Positions 52,936 to 61,745 of a stretch of DNA of 64,000 nt are shown here, in pieces (within the stretch, counting starts at the first letter, position 1; each line of letters opens with the position of its first letter). Where the stretch lies: positions 79,230 through 143,229 of the forward strand of contig JAEUMT010000046.1 in the NCBI GenBank assembly GCA_016791365.1, in the 5' to 3' direction. The DNA comes from Hyphomonadaceae bacterium (lineage in GTDB: Bacteria; Pseudomonadota; Alphaproteobacteria; Caulobacterales; Aquidulcibacteraceae). Under the pieces are notes generated by a model that was not told where the DNA came from, did no database searches, and saw nothing but the letters and a program-made list of their open reading frames with translations. The position numbers and the translations under genes are program-made.

Positions 52936-55073
52936 CACCGATCTCCCAAAACCGTTTCGCGCAATAAAGACTCGCTCAGCACCTGGGGCAAGACGCGCGG
53001 TTCGCCCCCCTCGGCCGGATAGTAGAGATAGAGCGGCACGCCCGCGCGTCCATGCGCGGCGAGTTCGGCCGCAATGGCGCCGTCGCGATTGGTCCAGTCG
53101 CCGACAAGATAGGCGGTGTTGCTCTCGGCAAAAGCCTGCGCGACCGCAGGTGTAAACGCGGTGACCTCGTTGACCTTGCAGGTCACGCACCACGCCGCCG
53201 TGAAATTCACGAACACCGCGCGTCCCTCGCCTTGCAGTTCGCCAACACGCGCAACGCTCCAGGGCTCGGACACCAGCACCTCTTGCGTTTGAAAGCCCAG
53301 CAGCGGTTTCCAAATGAAGGCCCCGGCGATCGCCAGCTGCAACACGCCGACGACAACCCAGACACGACCCCAACGCATCGCCAGAATAAGGAACGTCACG
53401 CAAACAAGCAGCGTCAGCAACGCAAGCGTCCCATCGGCTCCGGCCTGCTGTGTAAACACCCATGCCAGCCAAACCGCCGCGCCGAACATCGGGAACGCGA
53501 GCACGTTCTTGGCGCGCTCCATCCATGCGCCCGGCTTCGGTACGAGCCGCTGCAAGCCGGGCGCGAAGTGCAACAACGTCAACGGCAGCGCAAAGCCCAA
53601 GCCGAGCGCCGCGAAGATCACGAACGTGATCAGCGTCGATTGCGTGAGCGCCGCGCCGATCGCGCCTGCCATGAACGGCGCCGTGCACGGCGTCGCGGCG
53701 ACCACCGCCAGCGCGCCGGTGAAGAACGCGCCCGCATCGCCATCACGCGCGGCAAGCCCGGCGCCGGCGTTCTGCGCGCCTGAACCAAACTCAAACACGC
53801 CCAGCAAATTCAGTCCGATAACAAAGAACAGCAACGCCAGCGCGCTCGTCATCCATGGCGCCTGCAGCTGGAAACCCCAGCCCACCGCCTCGCCCGCGCC
53901 ACGCAGCACGATCAGCAAACCGGCGAGCGCCAGGAATGCGATCATCACGCCGGCAAAGTAGAGCGCGCCGTGGCGCCGCGCTTCGCCCGCCTGAACGCCG
54001 CCCGCGAACGCCAGCGCTTTCACGGACAGCACCGGCAACACGCACGGCATGATGTTGAGGATCAATCCGCCAAGAAACGCCAGGCCAAGCGCGATCAGCA
54101 ATTCAACGCCGCTAAGTTCAGCCGCCGGAGATGAAGTGCCAACCGCGCCTCCGCCCTCAAGTTCGGCGAGCGCATAATCCGCCGACATCGGCGCGGCGGC
54201 ATCGTCCGTTCCCGCGATGGGCTCTCCCGGCGCCGCCGCGATCTCGACCCCGCGCCGCACCCAGCCGGCGCTTTCCCGCGTTTCATAAACAACCAGCCCG
54301 CCAAGCGCCTGCTGACCAAGCGGACGCAAATCCTCGGTCAGAGAAAAACTGACGCCGCTCGCGCCCAGGCGCGCATGCTGCGGCGCATCGGGTTTCACAA
54401 CGCCGCGTTCAAACGGAAAGAAGCGCACATTGCGCAGCGTGTTCGCATTCGCCAGCGCCACGCTGAGACGCGCCGGCGAGCCTTGCCCAATCGTCGCCGT
54501 CACGCCGTCCCGGGTGCGCGGCAGGTTGGCGACAGCTTGCGCGACGCGCGGTTCCCATTGCGGATCGTCACGACCTTGCGCCGCGACAGGAATTGTAAGC
54601 GTCAGCGTCGCATCTTCGGGAACGCAAATGTCGGCGCAAACGAGCCAATAGCCCGCGGCCGTCAGCGTGACGCTTGAGCCGACGCGCGCATTCGCCGGGA
54701 CACTGATCTCAACAGGAAAGAGAACATTGCCGCTATAGCCGAAATTCACGATCGGCCCGAACGGCAACGCTTCCGGCGCGGGCCACTGAATCTCACCCGC
54801 GCGCCAGCCGGCCGGCAGCGTCCAGGTGAGCGTCGTGGCCTCACCGCTTCCGCCGGGATTGCGCCAATAAGTGTGCCAGCCTTCGTTGATGTCCTGCTGC
54901 AGCACGATCGTGAAGCGTTCGCCCGGCGCCACCGCCGCGCGCGACGAATGCAGCGACGCTGCGACCTGGCGCGGCCCGGGCAACGGTTGCGGCTGCGCAT
55001 GCGCTGGCGCCACGACGAAAAGAGCGAGGAAGAAGGCCGCCAGGGCGGCGAAACGGACCATAAGTACGCGCAT
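52935..55073 (-). CDS. Protein-disulfide reductase, DsbD/ScsB type
   Basis: 712 residues. Signal peptide ending VVAPAHAQ; an N-terminal DsbD-type periplasmic domain with WHTYWRNPGGSGE and a Cys pair in LVCADICVPED; about eight membrane segments (IMPCVLPVLSVKAL, ATPCTAPFMAGAIGAAL contain the conserved CxP/PC cysteines); and a C-terminal thioredoxin domain with FTAAWCVTCKVNE (CVTC). Carries electrons from cytoplasmic thioredoxin to periplasmic partners. The N-terminal form resembles ScsB more than classical DsbD. Coupled to the redoxin gene. Confidence 0.9.
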   Translation of the reverse strand: MRVLMVRFAALAAFFLALFVVAPAHAQPQPLPGPRQVAASLHSSRAAVAPGERFTIVLQQDINEGWHTYWRNPGGSGEATTLTWTLPAGWRAGEIQWPAPEALPFGPIVNFGYSGNVLFPVEISVPANARVGSSVTLTAAGYWLVCADICVPEDATLTLTIPVAAQGRDDPQWEPRVAQAVANLPRTRDGVTATIGQGSPARLSVALANANTLRNVRFFPFERGVVKPDAPQHARLGASGVSFSLTEDLRPLGQQALGGLVVYETRESAGWVRRGVEIAAAPGEPIAGTDDAAAPMSADYALAELEGGGAVGTSSPAAELSGVELLIALGLAFLGGLILNIMPCVLPVLSVKALAFAGGVQAGEARRHGALYFAGVMIAFLALAGLLIVLRGAGEAVGWGFQLQAPWMTSALALLFFVIGLNLLGVFEFGSGAQNAGAGLAARDGDAGAFFTGALAVVAATPCTAPFMAGAIGAALTQSTLITFVIFAALGLGFALPLTLLHFAPGLQRLVPKPGAWMERAKNVLAFPMFGAAVWLAWVFTQQAGADGTLALLTLLVCVTFLILAMRWGRVWVVVGVLQLAIAGAFIWKPLLGFQTQEVLVSEPWSVARVGELQGEGRAVFVNFTAAWCVTCKVNEVTAFTPAVAQAFAESNTAYLVGDWTNRDGAIAAELAAHGRAGVPLYLYYPAEGGEPRVLPQVLSESLLRETVLGDR

Positions 55074-55159
55074 ACAGGCTCAAGCCGCGAAGGCCAATGC
55101 GGCCCGCCGGCAAGAAGCCCATTCGCGCCGCGCGAGCGACCGGTTACCGGCCCCGCAAA

Positions 55160-55190
55160 CAAAAACGCCCCTCCTTTCGGGAGGGGCGTT
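55160..55190 (-). terminator. Rho-independent terminator of sapC
   Basis: 11-bp stem aacgcccctcc / ggaggggcgtt, 5-base loop; on the minus transcript it is followed by a T-run (complement of aaacaaaaa). Confidence 0.8.
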
Positions 55191-55215
55191 CCTGGAACTC
55201 TAATCCGATGCGGGA

Positions 55216-56025
55216 TTAGCGCAGCGGCGTCGACGCCTGAATGCGCGCGGCGCGGCTCAGGATCTTCGGCCAAAGGCCGAGCGAGAGCAGATGCGCGTGC
55301 ATGACGGCGGTGACGCCCTTGTCGCGCAATTCGAGGAAGGTTTCCTTCGGCAGCGCGTTGAGCTTCGATTCTGAAATGCGCAGATATTCGCCCAGCATGG
55401 TCGGCTCGTCCGGCGTGCCGTCAGCCTTGGCGCGCGGCAGCGCCAGCGGCGTGACTTCAAACAGGCCGTGCTGATCCATCAGCTTCACGAATTCCTGCGT
55501 GCGGCGTCCGAGCATGTCGAACTCGCGGCAGAACTGGATCGCTTCCTGCGTGTAACGCGAAGGCTTGTCGCCTTCGAAGAACGGCAGTTCAGGCGTGGAC
55601 GACAGCATCTTCGCGGCGCGATCGATGCAAACCAGCACGCGATCTTCGGCGCCGCCGCCCCCGGTCGGTTGTTGTTGACCATTGGCGAGGATCGGCAGGA
55701 ACGGATAGCGGCGCGCGAACGCCGGCAGATAAACTTCCGGGTCCAGCGAACCGTCAGCGCCCAGGAACACGTTCATGCCCGGACGCAGACCCATCACCGC
55801 AAGCGGCGTCTTCGACTGGGTGTCGAAAATGATCGGGTAGCAAACCGCGGCGAGACCGAACTCATCCACGGTCAGCGGAACGAGGTGCGTGTCCGCGAGG
55901 AACGCGAACGGATTGCTCACTTGGCTCACGCCCAGCTTGCCATGCTTTTCAAGCGAAAGCGGCTCAAGCTGGTTGTAGAAAAGGATTTTGCCCAGCGTCT
56001 GCTGGCCGCCTTGGGCGGTCGTCAT
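55216..56025 (-). CDS. SapC family protein
   Basis: 269 residues. Core pattern: EPLSLEKHGKLGVSQVSNPFAFLADTHLVPLTVDEFGLAAVCYPIIF, then VMGLRPGMNVFLGADGSLDPEVYLPAFARRYPF, which is the family signature. The mid-region CREFDMLGRRTQEFVKLMDQHGLF is also conserved. SapC proteins are found beside TonB receptors and tryptophan halogenase-like genes in this group and have been tied to surface layer or glycan handling; their biochemical role is unclear. No such genes adjoin it here. Confidence 0.88.
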   Translation of the reverse strand: MTTAQGGQQTLGKILFYNQLEPLSLEKHGKLGVSQVSNPFAFLADTHLVPLTVDEFGLAAVCYPIIFDTQSKTPLAVMGLRPGMNVFLGADGSLDPEVYLPAFARRYPFLPILANGQQQPTGGGGAEDRVLVCIDRAAKMLSSTPELPFFEGDKPSRYTQEAIQFCREFDMLGRRTQEFVKLMDQHGLFEVTPLALPRAKADGTPDEPTMLGEYLRISESKLNALPKETFLELRDKGVTAVMHAHLLSLGLWPKILSRAARIQASTPLR

Positions 56026-56195
56026 GGTCGTCTCCGCGAGTTCCCTACCACTAGGGGGCTGTCCAAACCACGAATGCGCGGTTTCCGCAACACGTTAGCG
56101 CAAATCTACTGCCATGGACGGCCTTTTATCGGACGCGACGCATGCTATTCCCGGACCGCGCCTCACCGCGGCGCAAAATGCGTGCTGGGGGTTAA

Positions 56196-58088
56196 ATGAA
56201 GCCGATCCGCTGGGCTCTTGCCTTGACATTGGGACTGTCGCTCGCGGCAAGCGCATGCGGCCCGCGTCAGGCCCAGCCCATGACCGCGTTCGAGGGCAAG
56301 CTCTCGGACTGGGCGCGCGAAATTCTCGCCGATAGCCCCGAGACCGCATCGCAAACCGGCGCGCAGGAGGACGCCGCCGGCGGTATCTACAACAACCGTC
56401 TCGACGATCGCTCAAGCGTTGCGCTCGAAGCGCGCCGCAGCGCCGCCCTGCGCCGCTACACCGAATTGCGCACCATCGATGTGGGGCGCCTCAACGCCGA
56501 AGACCGCCTCACCTACGACGTGCTGCGCGATCAATTCGCCAATGCCGCCGGCGGCGCGCAATTCGCCTACGGCGATTTCGGCCCGATGAGCGGCGCGCGC
56601 CCGTACGTGATCAATCAGATGGACAGCGCCTTCATCACGCTGCCCTCGTTCCTGGACGAACGCCACGAAGTCACCGACACAGCGTCGGCCGAAGCCTATC
56701 TCACGCGCCTGCGCGCGGTGGCCGACGCCATCGATCAGGAAACATCGCGCGCGCGCGATGACGCCGCGCTCGGCGTCCGTCCGCCCGGCTTCATCCTCGA
56801 TACCGTCGCCGGCATGCTGGACACGGTCCTTCGCGAACCGCCGCTGAACCAGGTCTATATCACCGGCTTCCGCACCAAACTCGCCGCCATCGCCGCGCGC
56901 GAGCAAAACGCCGAACGCCGCGCCGTGATCGAGCGTGACAATCTTGTGCTCCTCGCCCGCGCCGAAGCCATCGTGCGCGACCACGTCCTGCCGGCTCACC
57001 AAAGGGCGCTGGCCTGGGTGCGCGCCGAGCGCCCGCACGCCAGCGATGCGGCGGGTGTTTCCAGCCTGCCGCGCGGCGCCGATTTTTACGCCGCGGCTCT
57101 GAAAATCGAAACCACGACCGACCTGACGCCCGATCAGATCCACACCATCGGCCTCAACCGCGTCGCCGAACTCAACCGCGAACTCGATATCGCCCTGCGC
57201 CGGCTCGGGCTGACCGAAGGCCCCGTCGGCCAACGCCTGGCCCAGCTCACCATCGACCCGCGCTACCAATACGAAGACAGCGACGCCGGCCGCGCCCAAC
57301 TCATCGCCGACGTGCAAGCGCGTGTGAACCGCGTCATGGCCCGCGCGCCGCAATGGTTCGGCCGCCTGCCGCAAGCGAGGCTCGAAGTGCAACACGTGCC
57401 GGCATTCGCCGAAGCCGGCGCGCCAGGCGCCTATTACAACCCGCCTTCCCTCGATGGCTCGCAGCCCGGCATCTACTACATCAACATGCGCAGCCTCGCC
57501 GAGATGACACGCATCGATCTGCCGACGCAGGACTTCCACGAAGCCGTCCCTGGTCACCATTTCCAGATCGCGCTCGCGCAGGAAATCACCGACGCGCCGC
57601 TCTTGCGCCGTATGACTTCGTTCAACGCCTACAGCGAAGGCTGGGCGCTCTACGCCGAAGAACTCGCCGACGAGCAAGGTTTCCACGAAGGCGACGCAGC
57701 CGGCCGCATCGGCTATCTGCGCTGGCAGCTCTGGCGCGCCGTCCGTCTCGTCGTCGACACCGGCCTCCACGCCAAAGGCTGGTCGCGCCAGCAGGCGATC
57801 AATTACGTGTCGCAAACCACCGGCGATCTTCTCGGCGTCGTCACAACCGAAGTCGATCGTTACATCGTCTGGCCCGGCCAAGCCTGCGGCTACGAACTCG
57901 GCCGCCGCGAAATCGCGCGCCTGCGCGAGCAAGCGCGCAACGCGCTCGGCCCGGACTTCGATCTCCGTGGCTTCCACGACACCGTGCTGCTGCACGGCGA
58001 AGTCCCACTCAGCGTGCTCGAGACCCTGGTGCGCGATTGGATCCCCGAACAGCGCCGCCTCGCCGAACGCGAACGCAACCGCCGCTAG
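56196..58088 (+). CDS. DUF885 family lipoprotein, probable metallopeptidase
   Basis: 630 residues. Signal with lipobox ALTLGLSLAASACGPRQ. The HExxH-like zinc motif lies in QDFHEAVPGHHFQIALAQE (HEAVPGHH), followed by FNAYSEGWALYAEELADEQG, which supplies the third ligand Glu, and GRREIARLREQARNALG near the end. Members are gluzincin-like proteins of the cell envelope. Standalone gene; start at 56196 is the first ATG after a GGGGG stretch. Confidence 0.88.
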   Translation: MKPIRWALALTLGLSLAASACGPRQAQPMTAFEGKLSDWAREILADSPETASQTGAQEDAAGGIYNNRLDDRSSVALEARRSAALRRYTELRTIDVGRLNAEDRLTYDVLRDQFANAAGGAQFAYGDFGPMSGARPYVINQMDSAFITLPSFLDERHEVTDTASAEAYLTRLRAVADAIDQETSRARDDAALGVRPPGFILDTVAGMLDTVLREPPLNQVYITGFRTKLAAIAAREQNAERRAVIERDNLVLLARAEAIVRDHVLPAHQRALAWVRAERPHASDAAGVSSLPRGADFYAAALKIETTTDLTPDQIHTIGLNRVAELNRELDIALRRLGLTEGPVGQRLAQLTIDPRYQYEDSDAGRAQLIADVQARVNRVMARAPQWFGRLPQARLEVQHVPAFAEAGAPGAYYNPPSLDGSQPGIYYINMRSLAEMTRIDLPTQDFHEAVPGHHFQIALAQEITDAPLLRRMTSFNAYSEGWALYAEELADEQGFHEGDAAGRIGYLRWQLWRAVRLVVDTGLHAKGWSRQQAINYVSQTTGDLLGVVTTEVDRYIVWPGQACGYELGRREIARLREQARNALGPDFDLRGFHDTVLLHGEVPLSVLETLVRDWIPEQRRLAERERNRR

Positions 58089-58209
58089 CCAGAGACGCCG
58101 GCCTTCGGCGCCCCAGATTTACTCCGGGGTGACGCACGTTTAGCGCGGGCGCCAAGAAAGCGTCACGCTGAGCCTGTCGAAGCGCGACGTCTCCGGCCAC
58201 ACCACCTGA

Positions 58210-58260
58210 GGCGTTTTGCACACAAGCGCGTGAAGCACGCGCGTGTGTACGGAAAACGCC
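58210..58260. repeat. Long imperfect palindrome upstream of the vWA gene
   Basis: Outer arms ggcgtttt (58210-58217) and aaaacgcc (58253-58260), with inner arms acacaagcgcgtg and cacgcgcgtgtgt around an aag loop. A family D half-repeat (58160-58198) precedes it. The remaining bases of 58089-58350 show nothing further. Confidence 0.55.
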
Positions 58261-58350
58261 GCGCGCTTGCCTCACCTTGGTCGCGATCGGAGCGCTCCGA
58301 TGACCGCGTCAACAAGACCGTGTCCGGCGGTTTTCGGGAGGGAAAACGTC

Positions 58351-60078
58351 ATGCTGCGCAACACTCGGCGCGCGGGCTTATTAGCTTGCGCGATACTCCT
58401 TACTGCGTGCGCTTCACAATCAGCGCCAACCGCACAATCGGACGACGAACAGGTCGTCGTCACTGGCTCGCGTATTCAAGACGCGACGACATCGCCAATG
58501 GCGCCGCCACCGCCACCGCCGCCGCCAACGCTCTCGGCGCCGATGCAGGAGATGGGCCGCTCGCGCGCGCAAGGCGTCGTCGGCGGCAACTACGCCCAGA
58601 TGTCGCCGCAACCAATGCCCGGCGATATCGACCGCGAAAACTACGAAGACGTCGACGTCAATCCAATCCACATGGTCGCCACCGATCCGGTGTCGACCTT
58701 CTCCATCGACGTCGACAGCGCATCCTACGCCAACACGCGCCGCTTCCTGAATTCCGGCCGCTTGCCGCCGCAGGACGCTGTCCGCACCGAAGAGCTGATC
58801 AACTATTTCCGCTACGATTATCCGTTGCCGGAATCGCGTCAGCAGCCCTTCTCCACCAACGTCACGGTCGCCCCCTCGCCTTGGGCCGAAGGCCGCCAGA
58901 TCGTTCACATCGGCCTGCAGGGCTACAACATCGTTCCGCGCGAACGCCCGCCGCTGAACCTCACTTTGCTCGTCGACGTGTCGGGCTCGATGGCGCCGGA
59001 AAACCGTCTGCCGCTCGCCATTCAGAGCTTCCGCATGCTGGTCGAGCAACTGAACGCCCGCGATCGCGTCTCCATCGTTGTCTATGCCGGCGCTGCCGGC
59101 GCGGTGCTCGAACCGACGCCAGGCAACGATCGCGGACGCATCATCGCCGCGCTCGAAAACCTGCACGCCGGCGGCTCAACCGCGGGCGGCGAAGGCCTGC
59201 GCCTCGCCTATGCGCTGGCTGAGCAGAACTTCAACCGCAACTCCGTCAACCGCGTCATCATCGCCACCGACGGCGATTTCAACGTCGGCATCACCAACCC
59301 CCAAGAGTTGGAAGACTTCGTCGAGCGCAAGCGCGAGAGCGGCGTCTATCTCTCGGTGCTCGGCTTCGGCGGCGGCAATTACAACGACGCGCTGATGCAA
59401 ACTCTGGCGCAAAACGGCAACGGCAACGCCGCCTACATCGACACGCTCAACGAAGCGCGCCGCGTGCTGCGCGACGAGATGGCCTCGAACATGTTCACGA
59501 TCGCCAACGACGTGAAGATCCAAGTCGAGTTCAATCCCGCCCGCGTCGCCGAGTATCGCTTGATCGGCTACGAAACCCGCATGTTGAACCGCGAGGATTT
59601 CAACAACGACCGCGTCGACGCCGGCGAGATCGGGGCCGGCCACGCCGTCACCGCCATCTACGAAATCGTCCCGGTCGGCGGCGCCACCTTCAACGATCCG
59701 CTGCGCTATCAGGATCAACGCGCGACGCCGAGCACGGCCAGCGAAATCGCCTTCCTGCGCATTCGCTACAAACTGCCCGGCCAGGACACATCGCGCCTGA
59801 TCGAACGCCCGATCACCCAGCGCGATGTCGTCAGCGACATCGCCCAGGCGCCTGAATCGACTCGTTGGGCGACCGCCGTCGCAGGCTACGGCCAGCTGCT
59901 GCGCCACGATCAATTCGTCCGCCAAGGCTACGGCTATGACGATGTGATCCGCTTGGCCCAAGGCGCGCGCGGCGCCGACGAATTCGGCTGGCGCGCCGAA
60001 TTCCTCCAACTCGCCCGCACCGCCCAAACCGCGTCCGCATTGCCGACAGCACAGAACGCGCAAGACGGCAGGAACTAG
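58351..60078 (+). CDS. vWA-domain lipoprotein, YfbK-like, with TonB-box-like N-terminus
   Basis: About 575 residues from the ATG at 58351, which has a GGGAGGG ribosome site. Signal with lipobox AGLLACAILLTACASQ. Next comes DDEQVVVTGSRIQDA, identical in style to the TonB box of alphaproteobacterial receptors, then a poly-Pro stretch. The YfbK-type N-domain FSIDVDSASYANTRRFLN...VRTEELINYFRYDY is followed by a vWA domain with MIDAS motif LLVDVSGSMAPEN and ATDGDFNVG. The C-terminal domain (DUF3520-like) ends LARTAQTA. Surface or periplasmic scaffold; role unknown. Confidence 0.88.
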   Translation: MLRNTRRAGLLACAILLTACASQSAPTAQSDDEQVVVTGSRIQDATTSPMAPPPPPPPPTLSAPMQEMGRSRAQGVVGGNYAQMSPQPMPGDIDRENYEDVDVNPIHMVATDPVSTFSIDVDSASYANTRRFLNSGRLPPQDAVRTEELINYFRYDYPLPESRQQPFSTNVTVAPSPWAEGRQIVHIGLQGYNIVPRERPPLNLTLLVDVSGSMAPENRLPLAIQSFRMLVEQLNARDRVSIVVYAGAAGAVLEPTPGNDRGRIIAALENLHAGGSTAGGEGLRLAYALAEQNFNRNSVNRVIIATDGDFNVGITNPQELEDFVERKRESGVYLSVLGFGGGNYNDALMQTLAQNGNGNAAYIDTLNEARRVLRDEMASNMFTIANDVKIQVEFNPARVAEYRLIGYETRMLNREDFNNDRVDAGEIGAGHAVTAIYEIVPVGGATFNDPLRYQDQRATPSTASEIAFLRIRYKLPGQDTSRLIERPITQRDVVSDIAQAPESTRWATAVAGYGQLLRHDQFVRQGYGYDDVIRLAQGARGADEFGWRAEFLQLARTAQTASALPTAQNAQDGRN

Positions 60079-60099
60079 ATCGAACTCATTGGCGCCTAG

Positions 60100-60134
60100 C
60101 GACTCCCCGCCCCCTTGCGGGGCGGGGTTGGGGT
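60100..60134. repeat. Palindromic repeat, family A, after the vWA gene
   Basis: cgactccccgccccc-ttg-cggggcgggg then ttgggg; same as 11367, 32097 and 35166. It may terminate the vWA transcript. Confidence 0.75.
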
Positions 60135-60140
60135 AACCAC

Positions 60141-60474
60141 CAAGTCTGCACCGTTTCCCGGACACGACCCCGGACTTGATCCGGGGCGCGATCCGGGATC
60201 CAAGCCGAAATGCCCAGCGCTAAACTGGATCCCGGCTCTCCGCCCCGCCTTCGCGGGGCATACGGCCGGGAAGCGTCTGACCCAAAAGCGCGGAATAGAG
60301 ACGCCGCCCTAAAGTCAAATCTGCAACGTTTCCCGGACGCGACCCCGGACTTGATCCGGGGCGCGATCCGGGACCCAGCCGAAATGCCTAGCGCTAAACT
60401 GGATCCCGGCTCTCCGCCCCGCCTTCGCGGGGCATGCGGCCGGGAAGCGTCTGACTTAAGAGCGCGGGATAGAG
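60141..60474. repeat. Tandem direct repeat, two copies of ~160 bp (family C)
   Basis: Copy 1 (about 60141-60301) and copy 2 (about 60312-60474) share aagtc, gtttcccggac, gaccccggacttgatccggg, aaactggatcccggctctcc and gccgggaagcgtctga, differing at scattered bases. Each copy is itself palindromic around gatccggg / ggatcccgg. Together with 60100-60134 they account for the gap 60079-60393. Copy 2 overlaps the 3' end of the GIY-YIG gene. Confidence 0.85.
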
Positions 60475-60750
60475 ATCTTCCCAGTTCGGGTTGTTTTCTT
60501 CAATCAGCGCAATCTTCCACGCACGACGCCACCGTTTGATCAATTGCTCACGGCGATACGCACCTGCGATCGAGTCATGACACTCGAACCAAACCAGATT
60601 TTTGACGTCGTATTTCTGCGTGAATGTGCACCACACGCCTTCGCGATGCTGACCGATCCGCGACACAAGATTCCGCGCCGAACCTGTATAAAGCGTACCG
60701 TTACGGGCGCTCGCGAGGATATAGACGTATCCGCCCACTTCCTCGCGCAT
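60394..60750 (-). CDS. GIY-YIG nuclease-family protein
   Basis: 118 residues. GGYVYILASARNGTLYTGSARNLVSRIGQHREG is the GIY-YIG core (VYI...LYTG, R of RIGQH). TQKYDVKNLVWFECHDSIAGAYRREQLIKRWRRAWKIALIE supplies the conserved Glu/Lys region, as in UPF0213-type proteins. The family normally ends near NPNWEDLY; the last ~22 residues (ALLSQTLPGRMPREGGAESR...) are encoded by repeat copy 2 and look non-native. Four bases separate it from the next gene upstream. Confidence 0.85.
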   Translation of the reverse strand: MREEVGGYVYILASARNGTLYTGSARNLVSRIGQHREGVWCTFTQKYDVKNLVWFECHDSIAGAYRREQLIKRWRRAWKIALIEENNPNWEDLYPALLSQTLPGRMPREGGAESRDPV

Positions 60751-60753
60751 AGC

Positions 60754-61137
60754 CTAAGCCGCCCAAACCAGTCGCACGCCGCCGGCGGGTTCTTCGGTTT
60801 CCGTCAGCTCGGCATCCAGGAACGGCCCGTTCATCGACGGACGCAGCGCTTCAGCCAGATCCGCTTCCACGTATTCGCGCGCATCGCGCTCATCGTGCTG
60901 GTGGATCAGGATGTGGGTCGCGCCCAGGAGCTGCGCTTCGGGCCATTGCTCGTGACTGGCCAGACGCTTCGCCAAATTCCCCGTCCGCGACAGAAACAAC
61001 GGCGTCCACCCGCGGCCGCCCGGGCCCGGACGCGCAAAGCAATACACGGCCGGCGCCGAGCCGAATTGCGCCGTCGGACGATGCACGCTGAACCGATGCA
61101 AGCGGCCTGAAATTCCACGGAAAATTGCTTCGTTCAT
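60754..61137 (-). CDS. GIY-YIG-like small protein (divergent)
   Basis: 127 residues. AVYCFARPGPGG...WTPLFLSRTGNLAKRLASHEQW mirrors the GIY-YIG layout (VYxF, then FLSRTGNL..RL..H). GATHILIHQHDERDAREYVEADLAEALRPSMNG fits the following helix with the metal Glu and Asn. The first Tyr-Ile-Gly is degenerate (LSR), so catalysis is uncertain. Directly upstream of a second GIY-YIG gene on the same strand, probably one operon; divergent from zur. Confidence 0.55.
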   Translation of the reverse strand: MNEAIFRGISGRLHRFSVHRPTAQFGSAPAVYCFARPGPGGRGWTPLFLSRTGNLAKRLASHEQWPEAQLLGATHILIHQHDERDAREYVEADLAEALRPSMNGPFLDAELTETEEPAGGVRLVWAA

Positions 61138-61292
61138 CGGACGCCCCCGTTCAATGGATCACATTGTTCGCTGTATGTTCCAAAGTGATACGCGACTCAT
61201 TTGTTCTTGTAAAGTTCTATTGCGCGCCCGATCTCAAAATCCCCCGTGCGGCGCCCCATCTTTTCGCGAACCCCGCACCCTGCGATATCGGA

Positions 61293-61745
61293 ATGATGGC
61301 TCACGCCCACGATCACACCGCGCAAATCTCGGAAGCCGAGAAACGCTGCGCCGACGCCGGCGAAAGCCTGACGCCGCTGCGCCGGCGCGTGCTCGAACTT
61401 CTGCTCGAGCAACACGGCCCCGCCAAAGCCTACGATCTCCTGCCGCTGATCGATTCCGAAAAATCCGCGAAACCGCCGACCATCTATCGCGCGCTCGATT
61501 TTCTCGTGCGCATGGGCCTCGCGCATCGCATCGAAAGCCTGAACGCGTTCATGGCCTGCGATGTCGGCGCCTGCGAACGCTCGACCATCTTTCTCATCTG
61601 CGAAAAATGCGGCGGCGCTGAAGAATTCGACGCCGGCCACGCGCTCATCGATCTCGCCGACGCCGCCAGGAAAGACGGCTTCACCATTCGCCGCACCATG
61701 ATCGAAGCCAGCGGACTCTGCGCCCAGTGCCAACACGCAGCGTGA
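61293..61745 (+). CDS. zur: Fur-family regulator, Zur type
   Basis: About 150 residues from the ATG at 61293. Winged helix: SLTPLRRRVLELLLEQHGPAKAYDLLPLI and PPTIYRALDFLVRMGLAHRIESLNAFMAC. Structural zinc pairs CEKCGG and CAQC, plus the His-rich start AHAHDHT, favour Zur over Fur, PerR or Irr. It would repress zinc uptake when zinc is replete; no zinc transporter lies in the window. Its TGA overlaps the GTG of the thioesterase gene by four bases (GTGA). Confidence 0.85.
   Translation: MMAHAHDHTAQISEAEKRCADAGESLTPLRRRVLELLLEQHGPAKAYDLLPLIDSEKSAKPPTIYRALDFLVRMGLAHRIESLNAFMACDVGACERSTIFLICEKCGGAEEFDAGHALIDLADAARKDGFTIRRTMIEASGLCAQCQHAA

Noticed and set aside
56412..57995. 527-codon open frame opposite the DUF885 gene
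   Set aside because: The translation is Ala/Gly/Arg/Val-rich with no motifs, while the other strand has a lipobox, zinc motif and ribosome site.
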